Source: Stratiolaelaps scimitus (lineage: Eukaryota > Arthropoda > Arachnida > Mesostigmata > Laelapidae). Taken from it: a stretch of DNA of 64,000 bases. Positions 45,690-56,379 of the stretch are shown here, in pieces. The stretch lies in the NCBI GenBank assembly GCA_019614645.1, contig JABWDB010000005.1, forward strand, positions 10,014,001-10,078,000, in the 5' to 3' direction. The notes under the pieces are model-generated. The model had not been told where the DNA came from. It saw only the letters and a list, made by a program, of their open reading frames with translations, and ran no database searches. How positions within the stretch are numbered: the first letter of the stretch is position 1; every line of letters starts with the position of its first letter. The translations under genes and the position numbers were made by a program.

Positions 45690-45831
45690 TATAGGCGTCA
45701 CACATAGCACGTTTGCTGTTCGTCCGCGAGGCTATTACAAATTCCACTATTGCCCCGTCTCGTATAAAAAAAAGTAGAATTTGTGACAGCCTCGCGGACG
45801 AACAGCAAACTTGCTATATGTGACGCCTATA
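45690..45831. mobile_element. complete 142-bp MITE with about 60-bp inverted arms
   Basis: The element starts TATAGGCGTCACA and ends with its reverse complement TGTGACGCCTATA. The arms (about 45690-45749 and 45772-45831) pair over nearly their full length with only scattered mismatches, including an unbroken TGCTGTTCGTCCGCGAGGCT segment. The centre (about 45750-45771) is an unpaired spacer with an A run. TA at both outer ends fits insertion at TA by a Tc1/mariner-type transposase acting in trans. It encodes nothing. Confidence 0.8.
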
Positions 45832-45885
45832 CGAGTAATGTCAAACAGAGTGGAACCACCACTGTAAAATATAACAAAACATATC

Positions 45886-45912
<27 letters not shown>
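45886..45912. repeat. (TA)n microsatellite
   Basis: A pure TA run of about 27 nt close to the MITE. Confidence 0.9.
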
Positions 45913-45916
<4 letters not shown>

Positions 45917-48322
45917 CTATTATAGATACGACCGGCAGCGAGAGGATAGGTCACTGCACTGTCAGCTCACTGATAGCTGCCGTCCAAGTTTATCTGGACT
46001 CGGTTGCAGCACTGTGAGATCGCGATAAACTTCATGCTCATAGGCTAGAGATGGTCTATACGTGCCCACTCCATTAAGTACTGCGTATGAGTTTCCTAAC
46101 CTCTACCTGAAGCCACCCGCCTGCCCTTACCTAGTCTACCATCTCACTCGACTATCAGTCGACTATTTTCACTAAGCTGACAACCCGGTCAGACAAAGCC
46201 GCATGAACCCACACGAGACAAGGCAAAAAAACCCATAAAAAAACACGCAAGGAAAACACATCGTGCAGCCACAAATAATGCTGCTACATCGCTTGTTGCT
46301 GTACCAGGCGTTCCCGTCAAGGCTAACCGGCCGGCTGTCCATTTCGAAGGGTTGTCGGCCATGGAAGTCCACTAGCGGTTCTCGTGTCGGACGCAGCAAC
46401 TCCTTCAGCAAAGGAGACTAAGCACGTCGTCGTCGCCGCTCCGGCCATAACGGCCCTCGTAATCGGCGACGCTGCTTGTTTCGAACGTGAAGAAGGCGGC
46501 CGGCCGCCCGCCCTGGAAGGCCAACGCTTTGGAGCGCCAGGGAGCGGAGGGGGAGGGGTCCAAGTTAGGCAAATCATTTGTCTCGGATACACGGTCCGCC
46601 CGAAGGGCCCATAGTTACTCGGTGCGCGTAAGCATCGCATGCCCGAGAAATGCTTTCCTCACGTGTAACGAAATGGGCGAATCCCACTGTGAATCGAGGA
46701 CGGCAAGAGGCACAACACAAGAGCGTACTCGCCCAGCTGACAGCGTGAATTCGTAGAGTGGTACCGAGTTAGCTTTTGATGGACGCGAAGCGAGCGCTAG
46801 CCCGTTCTGTATGAGAAGAAGAGAAAGAGAGAGAGAAGAGCAGCCGAGAAAGGTTTAAATGACCCAGCTCGAAAGAAGAAGAGGATCGCCAAGGGCAGAA
46901 AAGACAAATGTTCCAGTGTATGTCTAGCATACGCCGCTTGAGAGCTGTAGTTAGCGTTGTCGGCGCAACGCCAACAGGGGGACTTTTCTTTATCCGGCCG
47001 AGGGGAACTCGCTATGCTGAATCGCAGTGAAGGTGCCATGCGTTGATAAATTGTGACTGACTGCGGCGGCTAGATGCAGTTGTATATGACAAGCTCTCGA
47101 CAGCTTTCCAGTAACTAATTAACACATACATATATCTACATGTTGGAGTAGTAATAGATATTCGCTTGGCAAAATTGGTCAGATTAACGAGGTCGAAACT
47201 AGCCATTACCCGAAGCTTCGCAGCTCACTGTTAAGCGATACGGTAGGTTTGCCGGACTACAGTAGCACTCCTCGAAGCGTCTTTCACATCTACCGGCAAT
47301 ACGGGAACCGGCTCTGGATTCATCCTGGTGAGCTCTTCGAACAATGTGATGCTTGAAAAGCGCCAACATTCGTACCACCAAAATATATCTGCGCAATAGA
47401 CAATAAATGAAAACTTACAATAACGCCAAAAGCAGAGAGTTACATGCAACGTATCTACTCGGAGAGACACCCTGACTAGATATATATTTATATATATATA
47501 TACATCACTAATACCCCCTCCATTAGAATCCGAGCTCGATCCAAAGTACACCAAGGCAAAGTATGGCAGAAATAGCAAGTAAGTAAGAACTATTCAGTGT
47601 ACATATAAAGATTGAATTCTATAAGACAAAAAAAATAGTGGCCAGATATTGGATTTACTGCTACTTCCACTGCTGCTTCCGCCGCCGCCGCTGCCACCGT
47701 TTCGAATTTCGAGGGGACTAGCAGAGGAACGTCAGACGTTAAGGAAAAGATTGGTTTACAAAAGTTGTTTGGGGGGGGTGGGGTAATTTACGATTGGCCT
47801 TGTGCCGCTGCTTTCTCCTTTGGCAGTCTAGCCGTTGTGGTGGTGGTGTTTCGACGTGATCCGAATTGAATAACGTCGATCCGGAAAGTAACTATAGAAT
47901 GGACCTTATAAAAGATGATTTCCGGGGTCGCAAATTTCTCCCTTGCAACTTCCTAGCCAACCGGATGCGACGACGGAGCAGTGGTATTGTATACGGCATC
48001 ATCGGAGTCCGGACGAACTTCACAGAGGAGCTGTATAGCATGCATGTATTTGTTTCTCATTGAGCAAGATTCTGCGGGAGTGGATCTCTCTTTCTCTCTG
48101 GCATTCATATGGTATCCGCGTTAGCATGCGAATGGCCAGTGAACACGAGTGGCTTTATGGCCCATAACAATTGCTATATCAGCGCTCGTAACACCGCTGA
48201 TCATCGAGGGCGTACTGCTGTTTAGCGGCCGGCACCTGCAGGGCTCATTGGCCTTGGTTTGGGTATCTGTCAAAATACAAATATCACCATCTTTCTTCGT
48301 ATGCTTTGTTTGTAATAGCTGA

Positions 48323-48646
48323 CTAAAAACATCTAGGCATCCAGCTCCACCAATTCACTAATCGCAGTGGGCAACATTGCCTGTGGCTGGATGGAATAAG
48401 ACTTTTGACTAAGCTGGATATATCCTGATAGAAACGTAGTGGTCTTCCCACTTTTTTAGAGGAGGTTTTCTTTCTTGCTTTTGAGCATTTCTTTTCGCTA
48501 TTTGCTCTTTTTTTTTGAGAGGAGGAAATTTTCTTCAAACGCACGGACACCACCAGAGACACCTTCCAATCTCCATGAAAGTGGGCCGATCCAGTGCAGG
48601 GGGGTTGACGTGGATGACAAACGCCGCCTCTGCCTGCTAAAACCAT
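48323..48646 (-). CDS. hypothetical 107-residue Lys/Ser-rich protein
   Basis: A true ATG at 48646 opens 107 codons to a TAG. The middle third is Lys/Arg/Ser-rich (sample SEKKCSKARKKTSSKKVG) and could be a nuclear-localisation-type basic patch, followed by a hydrophobic, Trp-containing end. The Lys run comes from A-rich DNA, so chance is a real possibility. No domain is recognised. Confidence 0.18.
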   Translation of the reverse strand: MVLAGRGGVCHPRQPPCTGSAHFHGDWKVSLVVSVRLKKISSSQKKRANSEKKCSKARKKTSSKKVGRPLRFYQDISSLVKSLIPSSHRQCCPLRLVNWWSWMPRCF

Positions 48647-51195
48647 CCTCTGCTGAGAGTGTATCTCTTCCCCAGAGTCGGCACGCTTGGCATTACCTCG
48701 CTATTTGCTCTGGTTAAACGTGACTGCTCAATGGGCTGGAATTCATACATAGTCAAGTGTCGTAACATAATCACTAAGGCTCAAGCTGAGGATCGAACTG
48801 GGGAGATCACGAACACTTGCAATGATATATCAGAATAATGAACATATCTCTGTGTAGGTAAAGGTGTTTCTTGTTATTAAAGTAAGCGTAGTTCTACCAT
48901 GCTTAAGTTCTCATATGTTTGAAAATGTTCACCGTCGTGTAATACTGTGTCGTATGTAATCGTAATTTGTACACGTACGTGTGGACGTAGTCTACTCTAC
49001 TTTTATCAAATAACAAAACACGTAGCTTACATTGAAAAACCTTAGAAGTATGAGCTTTTTCAGTGTGCGCAAAATCAATTATCGGCAAATACATTGATCG
49101 TTCACGCATCGTCTCGTCATTGTGCGTTCATTTAAGGGTAAAATTAACCGCATTTCTCGCTTTGGGATAGCACACCCAGTATTTGTCGTACAACTTTTCT
49201 ATAACAGCTTTTGCAATCGATTTTATAAACGACTGGAAGTTTAATTTCGTTTAAGTCCGCGAGATTTTTCTTCACGAAGAAATCTTATTGTCTGCTCGAC
49301 TAAGACTTCATTTACTGATTGCGGTCGGCTTTACCCTGCGCGTTACGCTTTTTAGAATCTCGATACTCACATTGATGTCCGTCTATGGAGGGCTGGCCAG
49401 GAACTGGCCACTCATATAGTATGGCTATTGTAACTTTGAGCAATAAACTGTCCGACTGTGGATATCCCCTTCGCAGCTTCATCTTTATACATGAACACTT
49501 GATTTTCCTGTATGACGATATCTAACTAATGAATAACGATCTCTAATCTATAAAAGCGCTCATGTTATATTACAGTAACATACATATGCAGGCGTGCGAT
49601 ATGTAACGATGAATAAGCTCCACCGATAAAAACAAACTTTAGACGAAAAATGGTAAAATTGTAGATTAGGAAGAAATTTTCAAAATCCACCAATCCCTTG
49701 ATCTATCCCCATAGGTTGGTGATCATATAGACATTTATGAAGTGCACATGTAGAAGCCACATGTCAGAAGTAGTATTCCACTTCGTGTCTTTGTCAATGC
49801 TTCTTGCCTGTAAGCGTGACGCAGATTCAACATGCGTTCTCTCCATAATATATATATATTTTTTTTTATAGCACACCCTGAACACAACACCCACTGATTC
49901 CGCCCCGTCCACCGTGCGCGCTAACACTTCCCTTTGGCTCTACATCACTTTCCTTCAATCCCCCTCATTGTCATCTGCTTCCTGACTGTCCCTAAATTCT
50001 ACATCTATTATCGTCACTACAACTAGAACTATTATTGACACACGAGCCTTGGTCGGGGCCAGCTATTAAACTGTTCGATGACCACAGCGGCTGTTTTCCA
50101 TTGGCTGTTGCACTTACTGCATCAGCCAGCCAGCCAGCCAATAGTAGCAGCAGCAGCAACCTTCATTGTCGTTCGGTGCACTCTATTTCACCCTATATGA
50201 CTTGCTGCTGCTCCACCACTAAAATCAATTTCCTCGTCGTTGTCGTGTTTCTTCTTTTCTTCGTTTGCCGTACCTTCTATTACACCCTTCTTGTGTTCTG
50301 TGCGTCGTAAGACCACCACCCCCACTGTACCGTCTTGCCTGCACTCGCTCTGTGCGCGTGTTTTAAATTGCCCGCCATTGGCCGCGCGCGTGCAGCAGCA
50401 GCCGCCGCCGCCGCTGCTGCCGCCCCAAGTTCCTCTCCGCAAGAGACCACCTGCCCGGCGCCGGTCGTATTGTGGCGCGCAGGCCGGGCCAGGCCAGGCT
50501 AGGTCCGGTTCGGTCGGTGGCCGTTGCAGGCCCCGACCACGGCAACTAACGGCTCTCCACTCGACTCCACTCGTTGTTCTCTCATCGTTCGTTCGACCGC
50601 CCGTAGCTCTCGCCCGTTAAGTCCCGTGCCGTCGCCGGCCGTCTCCTCGCCACAGCCGTCTCGGCGCAAGGCGCGCCATGCTACCGCCATCAATATAACG
50701 GTGGACTCCACGGGCTGCGGAAGGCCGAGCCAGTCTCTCCGTCTGAATCGAGCCGCGCGCCGCTAGCAGTCAGCCAGCCGCTGGCGGTAGCCCTGTGTCA
50801 AAGCGCCGTCCAGCCCTTTCCCACACGTTGGCGCTCGCCGGACCCTCGCCGCTCCAACCTTCCTTCGAATGGTGTTCTCTGCGCGACCCTCCCTCATGCC
50901 CCGACTGGACTCCGGGCCGACGACAGGCAGAGCCCGTTGTGGCGGTGTGGCACGCACGCACGGGTGGCGTGTTGGCTGAAGCTTACGTGGTTCATTCGTT
51001 GGTTGGTTGGTTGCTTGCTTGCTTTGCTCGCTGGTTTGTTGGTGAACAACGAATTAGCAGTGTTCGGTGCTGGTGTGCTATTGTTGTACGTTGTCGATTG
51101 AAGAGAAAGAAAACAACGGGCTGGAACGAGCGTGAACTAGTGGAGAAAAATCGACGTCGCATACGCGAGGCAAGCTCCGGCAGTCCGACGTACGG

Positions 51196-51201
51196 TCAGT
51201 C
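51196..51201 (+). promoter_or_regulatory. initiator-like TCAGTC
   Basis: This matches the arthropod initiator consensus TCAKTY, about 1.3 kb upstream of the coding ATG at 52518. No TATA box lies 30 bp upstream. The motif is short and could be chance. Confidence 0.25.
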
Positions 51202-51490
51202 AGTCGCTCGGGTGATCCGTTGTTCAGGTTAGCGGTTAGCGGCTTTCCGCGCGTCAGCTGTGCTGCCTGTCACTCTAGCCTGGCAAGGCTATGAATCGCT
51301 ACCTATCACGGTTACCCCTGAACAACAACAACAGCGAGCTGTAACGAGAGTTGTGAGTTTTTCGAATTCGATTGCGGCTACCGTCGTCGGACGATCATCG
51401 GTCCGCTTGCTGGCAGTAGCTCGTGGCAGTAGCTCGTCGTCAACTCGTGGCCTCCACGACAACAACCAGAGCCCGGCGTCTGTGCATCGC

Positions 51491-51533
51491 GCAGCAGCAG
51501 CAGCAACAACAACAACAGCAGCAGCAGCAGCAG
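51491..51533. repeat. (CAG/CAA)n trinucleotide tract
   Basis: GCA/CAG units, then CAA units, then CAG units again. It lies in the presumed leader. Confidence 0.95.
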
Positions 51534-51741
51534 TGACGGCGGCAAGCCACATTGTTGTTGTTGCTGCCGCTGCCGCCTGCAGGACTCTCCTCGCATTCGA
51601 AGAATCTCCTCAGCCGCCTGGCGCGGCTTTCTCGCCATTCGATTCACCGCTGCTGGTGAACGCGGCCTGAATGGCTCAGCCTCAGGTAGCGCGGTAGGTA
51701 CTTGGGTGGTGTTACGAGCAGAGTGTTACAGAACAAAGGGC

Positions 51742-51777
51742 GAGAGAGAGAGAGAGAGAGAAAGAGACACACACACA
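51742..51777. repeat. (GA)n followed by (CA)n
   Basis: About 19 nt of GA, a short AAAGAGA bridge, then about 11 nt of CA. Confidence 0.95.
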
Positions 51778-52176
51778 ACGAGCAGGGTGTGCTGCAAACG
51801 ACCAGCAGTGTTAGCCAGCGACGAATCAGAACGAGACAGGCACCAGACAGGTAAGCGAACGCGGTAGTGAACAATACGACAGCATAGTACACCGATGCCA
51901 ACACGAGCAGCGCCACAAGCAGCGGATTGAGCGAGGAAAGGACTCGTAGGAAAGAAGGGAGAGTTGTTGTTTGGTCTCCTGCTGCTGCCGATGTCGCTGC
52001 TGCCGCTGCAGCCGCCACCACCACCACTGCTGCTGCTGCTGCGGCGACAACGACGACTTGCACGCGTTCATCAAACGCGTTCGCTGTAGCGACAACGCGG
52101 AGAGGAAGAGGATAATAAGTGAGTGAGTCATTCGGGTACGCGGCACCGACTCGATTGCTGCTGATTCGACTATCGT

Positions 52177-52187
<11 letters not shown>

Positions 52188-52208
<21 letters not shown>

Positions 52209-52250
52209 CTATTACTGTTATTGCTGCTGCTGCTGCGGCTCCTGCCGCCG
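52188..52250. repeat. (CTG)n-rich tract
   Basis: CTG/TGC units are interrupted by TATTACTGTTATT and end in CCG units. It lies in the presumed leader. Confidence 0.95.
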
Positions 52251-52517
52251 CCGACTGTGTTGTTAATACGAGGTTGACTCTGTGTACTTCGGGCCCATTG
52301 GCCACGGCAAGGCGACCTGTCACGGACGCGGCGTCCCGTGCGGTCTTCGGTGACAGCGGCGGTCAGCCACTTCGGTCGCTGGTGGACGCCAACGTTGGCA
52401 GTGCTATGTACCACGGACAAACCACCAATTTCAGCGAGCGCGACGGTAACTGACAACAACGGCAACAACAATAATAACAACAACAGGGAGACAAAACACC
52501 GATAATAAACAACAAAG

Positions 52518-52784
52518 ATGGCGCCAGGCTGTGTACTATGGTTGTTCGGAGTGCTATCCGGTGCGGGATTGTGTGAGCAAGGCCGTGTGGCAGTGCGATC
52601 GTTTGCGCTCGGCCTATCTGTGGCACTGCTGGGACTCGCTCAGCTTGCCGGCGACTCGGCCACTCATTTCCTTACCGAGAAATGGCCCTACCTCGCTGCC
52701 GGTCACATCATTACGGTGCACTTCGCGCTGTTCGTCAGCGATTGCCTCCGACGGATCCGACTAGGATACTCTACGGACTACCCG
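52518..52784 (+). CDS. first coding exon of an unrecognised multi-span membrane protein
   Basis: The ATG at 52518 sits in a strong context (AAAGATGG) with an in-frame TAA just upstream (52506-52508), so it is the natural start. The frame is open for 89 codons to CCG|GTGAGT at 52784/52785, a consensus splice donor, leaving phase 0; beyond it a stop follows within 12 codons, as expected in an intron. Residues about 5-18 (CVLWLFGVLSGAGL), 28-46 (RSFALGLSVALLGLAQLAG) and 57-76 (PYLAAGHIITVHFALFVSDC) are hydrophobic and look like three membrane segments or a signal anchor plus two. A CLRRIRLGYSTDYP stretch follows, probably cytosolic. The leader upstream is repeat-rich. The family is unknown to me. 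The remaining exons must lie downstream, possibly beyond this window. Confidence 0.6.
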
Positions 52785-55468
52785 GTGAGTTGGCGATACG
52801 AGGGGAAGTTCGTTAGCTAGATAGAGATAACGGTGTACATTGCGCGGGTCACTAGTGTTGTGTACAAAAATAATAATAGTAATACTAATAATAACAAAGT
52901 GAACGGACAAGCTCGAGAACAATGCCAACAACAGGTTAGTACAGCGTGCGTAATTCGCACGACGTCCCGGTTTGCCAAAGGTGCTTTCAACGACAAATGC
53001 AACCGGGAGTGTTTAACGGGAATAGGTATGTCTGCTTGTATGTACACATATTTGGAGTGGTGACGACACAACGTGATGCTTGTTATGGCTGGAATCATTG
53101 ATCGCAATTGCAACACATCCAGTTAGTAGTTTTTTTTACTTCAGTTTACAGTCATAGCGGTGTTATTACGTAGTTGAACAGTTCGTCGTCGCCGATGTTA
53201 CTGCCGTACGATATCAATTATGGCGGAGAGAAGTGGAGACAACTGACAACTATGTTCTGGCCAATTGTCGATCATATCAGCCCCTTCCGTTGCTCTCCGC
53301 TCCTTACGTCTCAAAGCGTTCGAATTGCTCGCCGGTGTCAAGTTGGTCATATGTGAACGTGTGAGGGGCTCCGTTGCGCGCCAAAATTTAAAGCGTTGTC
53401 AGTGAGCGCTGCCGGCACCTGAGGCCGCGCGTGCCGCCCGGCAGACGAATAGCAACGCTGTGGAAGAAATCTACGTTCTAGTACGGAGAATCCTTGCAGC
53501 TGAGAATCATTTCATTGCTCTGTTGGCGTGTTTGCTGAGCGCGGCTCGATGACAGACGTGATGATGGTGCTGCTGCTGCTGCTAATGAGTAGTTGGGGAC
53601 TATCGGGAAGATGCGAGAGCAACGTTGGAAACTGGGAACCGTAGAAACATCGAACTTCGAGTTCGACATCGAGCGTACGGATCAATGCGGTCCCACACTT
53701 GCAGATTGGCCAATATAGTTACTAATACCTATTATATGCGTGGATATAATATGTTGTTTAATGTAACTTCCGTCTGTTGCAGTGTGATATTTTAAAACTT
53801 TTACCTATTTGTTTTACGAGAACTCAAGCAATGCATGTTGCAGTTGCGTCAGTAAACCGCAGTTTGTATTGCATTGTATTGTAATGTATACATATAATAT
53901 TATTATTGGATATTAGTTACTATTATTATAATTATTATTATCGAATGTTTGTGACTCCTTGCTGGCTATACTAGTGTACCGCGTAATCAAGCAGAATTTT
54001 CTCTGGAGACTTGATTCGTTTCCAGTCAGCTATAAACGTTGAAGACGACCAGTTTGCCGACTCATTGTTTGCACAGACGGAGCCAGAGTTGTACCCTTCA
54101 TTGCAATTATATGTTTACTGATATCTGACGAATTAGCGAACGTTCGCTCATGCGCATACCACGGTGTTTCTGCGTAACTTATTAACTGTGGAATCTAGTT
54201 ATTATTGTTGTATTTGCTAAATAGCAATCCGTGCTATGACAGGCATAGCCGAGACATAGTCGGTATCTAAGTGCAATTTTTAGACTTTTCCTTTGGCTAA
54301 TCTAACCTAGCACAATTCGAAGGTTAAAAACGGTGCAACATTCAAGTTCGTAGTATTTTAAATGTGAACCTGACACATGTTCATAGCTGTTCTCAACTCC
54401 ATTCGTGATGGTTAACTCCTTGAGCTCCTTATTGATATCGAGCACTCCGCGCAAAATGTGTATTCTCATCCATGTGTACATTATGTCGTGGTTCCACTTC
54501 TGGCCTTTGGGGTCTGTCGCTGCCGGTGTGTTCTATTCCTTTTGAATCAGGAAAGTTCGTAATATAAGGCAACAATAAAATATATTATTAAATTAATATT
54601 TAACAACAATTAATAACAATTAGTTGATTTCTCTACGTGTTAACTGTATAACCTGGTATGATTTTGTCTACTTTCTGAGTAATACGATCAGCCGATTTTA
54701 ACGCAATATCTTTAGTGCTGTTTTACAAGGTCAAAGAATTTCAGCGTAAAAAAAACTGTGCCAAAACTGTGCCGACGTTGATCGTCACTAACAGTCGTAC
54801 AAACTTGGAACCAGCTTTTACGTATCGTTGCAGATCAAGGGTAACAATAGCTGCATTCTCTGCATAGATATACAATGACGTGTGTCTTCTGCTACGCGGT
54901 GCGAGGCTTTCATAGATTTCTGTGCTCACTTTTCTAAATAGCCTGCCGTCCACGTACGTGAGCTAGTTAGCCTAATGTAGCTCTAGATTACGCGTAGTAT
55001 TGTTGGGGCTAATGAACCAAGGCGAAACATCAGGCTTACCATGCGACAACCTCAAAACACTATTTCCTGCAGGGTCGCTTTTTGAATACTTAATCTATGT
55101 AGCACTGAGGCACCGCTTTACTGTGTTTGTTCAGCGCAACTTATTTAGCAACAGTCAGTAATGTCTCTTTACAGAACTTGAGATCTGGTAGACGTTCTTT
55201 ACTAATCATGATGTGCAATCACCTGATCATGATCATAATTGTAGATGCTGCGAAGATCTCAGCGGGCTGTCACGGCGCGAATGACTGGACGATATATTCA
55301 GCTTGGTGTCCCGTCACTGAGATACTGTCCAGATTCAAAACAAGTGCCGCCTGCTCACAACCATAAGTGGTGCTTGTTTTACTGTGCGGATAGAAGGTAC
55401 ATGCGGGCGTTTGCACTCCAGCAGCAGCAAGTTGCCCAAGCAGCTCGAAAGATTTCTTTGGAAGCGAA

Positions 55469-55494
55469 AGACAGACAGACAGACAGACAGACAG
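55469..55494. repeat. (AGAC)n tetranucleotide repeat
   Basis: About six and a half AGAC units. Confidence 0.95.
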
Positions 55495-56352
55495 GTACAC
55501 GGTCGTCGTTAGCCTCGCCTGGTTCGTTGCTTGCACGCCTACAGGAGCACATCTCCGCTATGAACAACAAACATACGAGGTGTTTTCAGTACGACGTGCT
55601 TTCTCCGTTCCCATGCGCTCAAAAGCTGCTGCTGCTGCTAGACCTTCCGCCGCTCCAGTTAGACTTATGGTGTTAGAAAGCACCTATGGGAGAACACAGC
55701 ACAAATACGTGGTGGTCGACGCCGTGCGTTCTCAAGCTGGGCTGGCTGCCTGAGTTGTGGCTGAGCCCATGCTAGCTGGCTGGTTGGAGCTCACCTCCGC
55801 GCAGGAGGAATCTGTTCCATGTGTGAGTGAGTGGGAGTCTGTACGTAGGTGTATACTAGGTACTATACCTGCGAGTGTGTCAGCAGTGGCAGCGATAGTG
55901 GTAGCCGTGGGCGCATTGGCCGGGGGCTTTGTGTGCGTGTGGAGCATCACATTGTGCTATGTATACGTTGCTTGGATGTACAAACTGTACCTTAGCCTTG
56001 TAACCCCCACCTGTTTCGAGTGGAGCCTGTTGTGATGTTCGCGGTGGACGCTTGGGCCGCCTGCCGCGTGGTTGTAGCCATGTCGCCGTGTGGACGGCTA
56101 CTAGTGTTCGCCGATTGTAGCTAAAGCTCGGTGATGGCATACGTGGCAGTTGGCCTGGCTTTCTTCTCGCCATTCGTCCTGCCGAGCTCACGTCGACTGG
56201 CTGCAGCCAACAGTTTCTTGAGAACCGTTAGAGATCTCATCTTGTAGAACCACCCTTTTCTGCCTTGGCAAAGCCGAAGCCCAGAGCAAGTTAATGCTAA
56301 CATAGTGACGCCAACCCTTTGTGTCGTCCGTGGTCGACTTGCCTGTCCGTAA

Positions 56353-56379
56353 TCGGGCATGGTCGCCGGCCATGCCCGA
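56353..56379. repeat. perfect 10-bp hairpin
   Basis: TCGGGCATGG and CCATGCCCGA are separated by 7 nt in GC-rich DNA. Confidence 0.7.

Larger units (their letters stand above)
45832..50030. other. mixed stretch without a supported gene
   Basis: It includes (TA)n at 45886-45912 and about 47480-47502, a GC-rich block at 46,370-47,050 with mirror frames on both strands, a G homopolymer near 47,772, an ATG-started Lys-rich minus frame of 107 codons (48646-48323) of unknown meaning, and a B-box-like GTTCGATCC on the minus strand near 48,790. Confidence 0.45.
50031..52517 (+). promoter_or_regulatory. repeat-rich leader/promoter region of the 52.5-kb gene
   Basis: This GC-rich region directly precedes the best coding exon. 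It carries a TCAGTC initiator-like element at 51196-51201, (GA)n/(CA)n at 51742-51777, and dense CAG/CTG/AAC trinucleotide tracts at 51491-51533, 52020-52041 and 52188-52250, a composition common in arthropod 5-prime leaders. Open frames on both strands here are products of these repeats. An ATG at 51670 followed by a GT after five codons (CAG|GTAGCG) could be an alternative first exon or an upstream frame. Exact start site and any leader introns are not determined. Confidence 0.5.
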
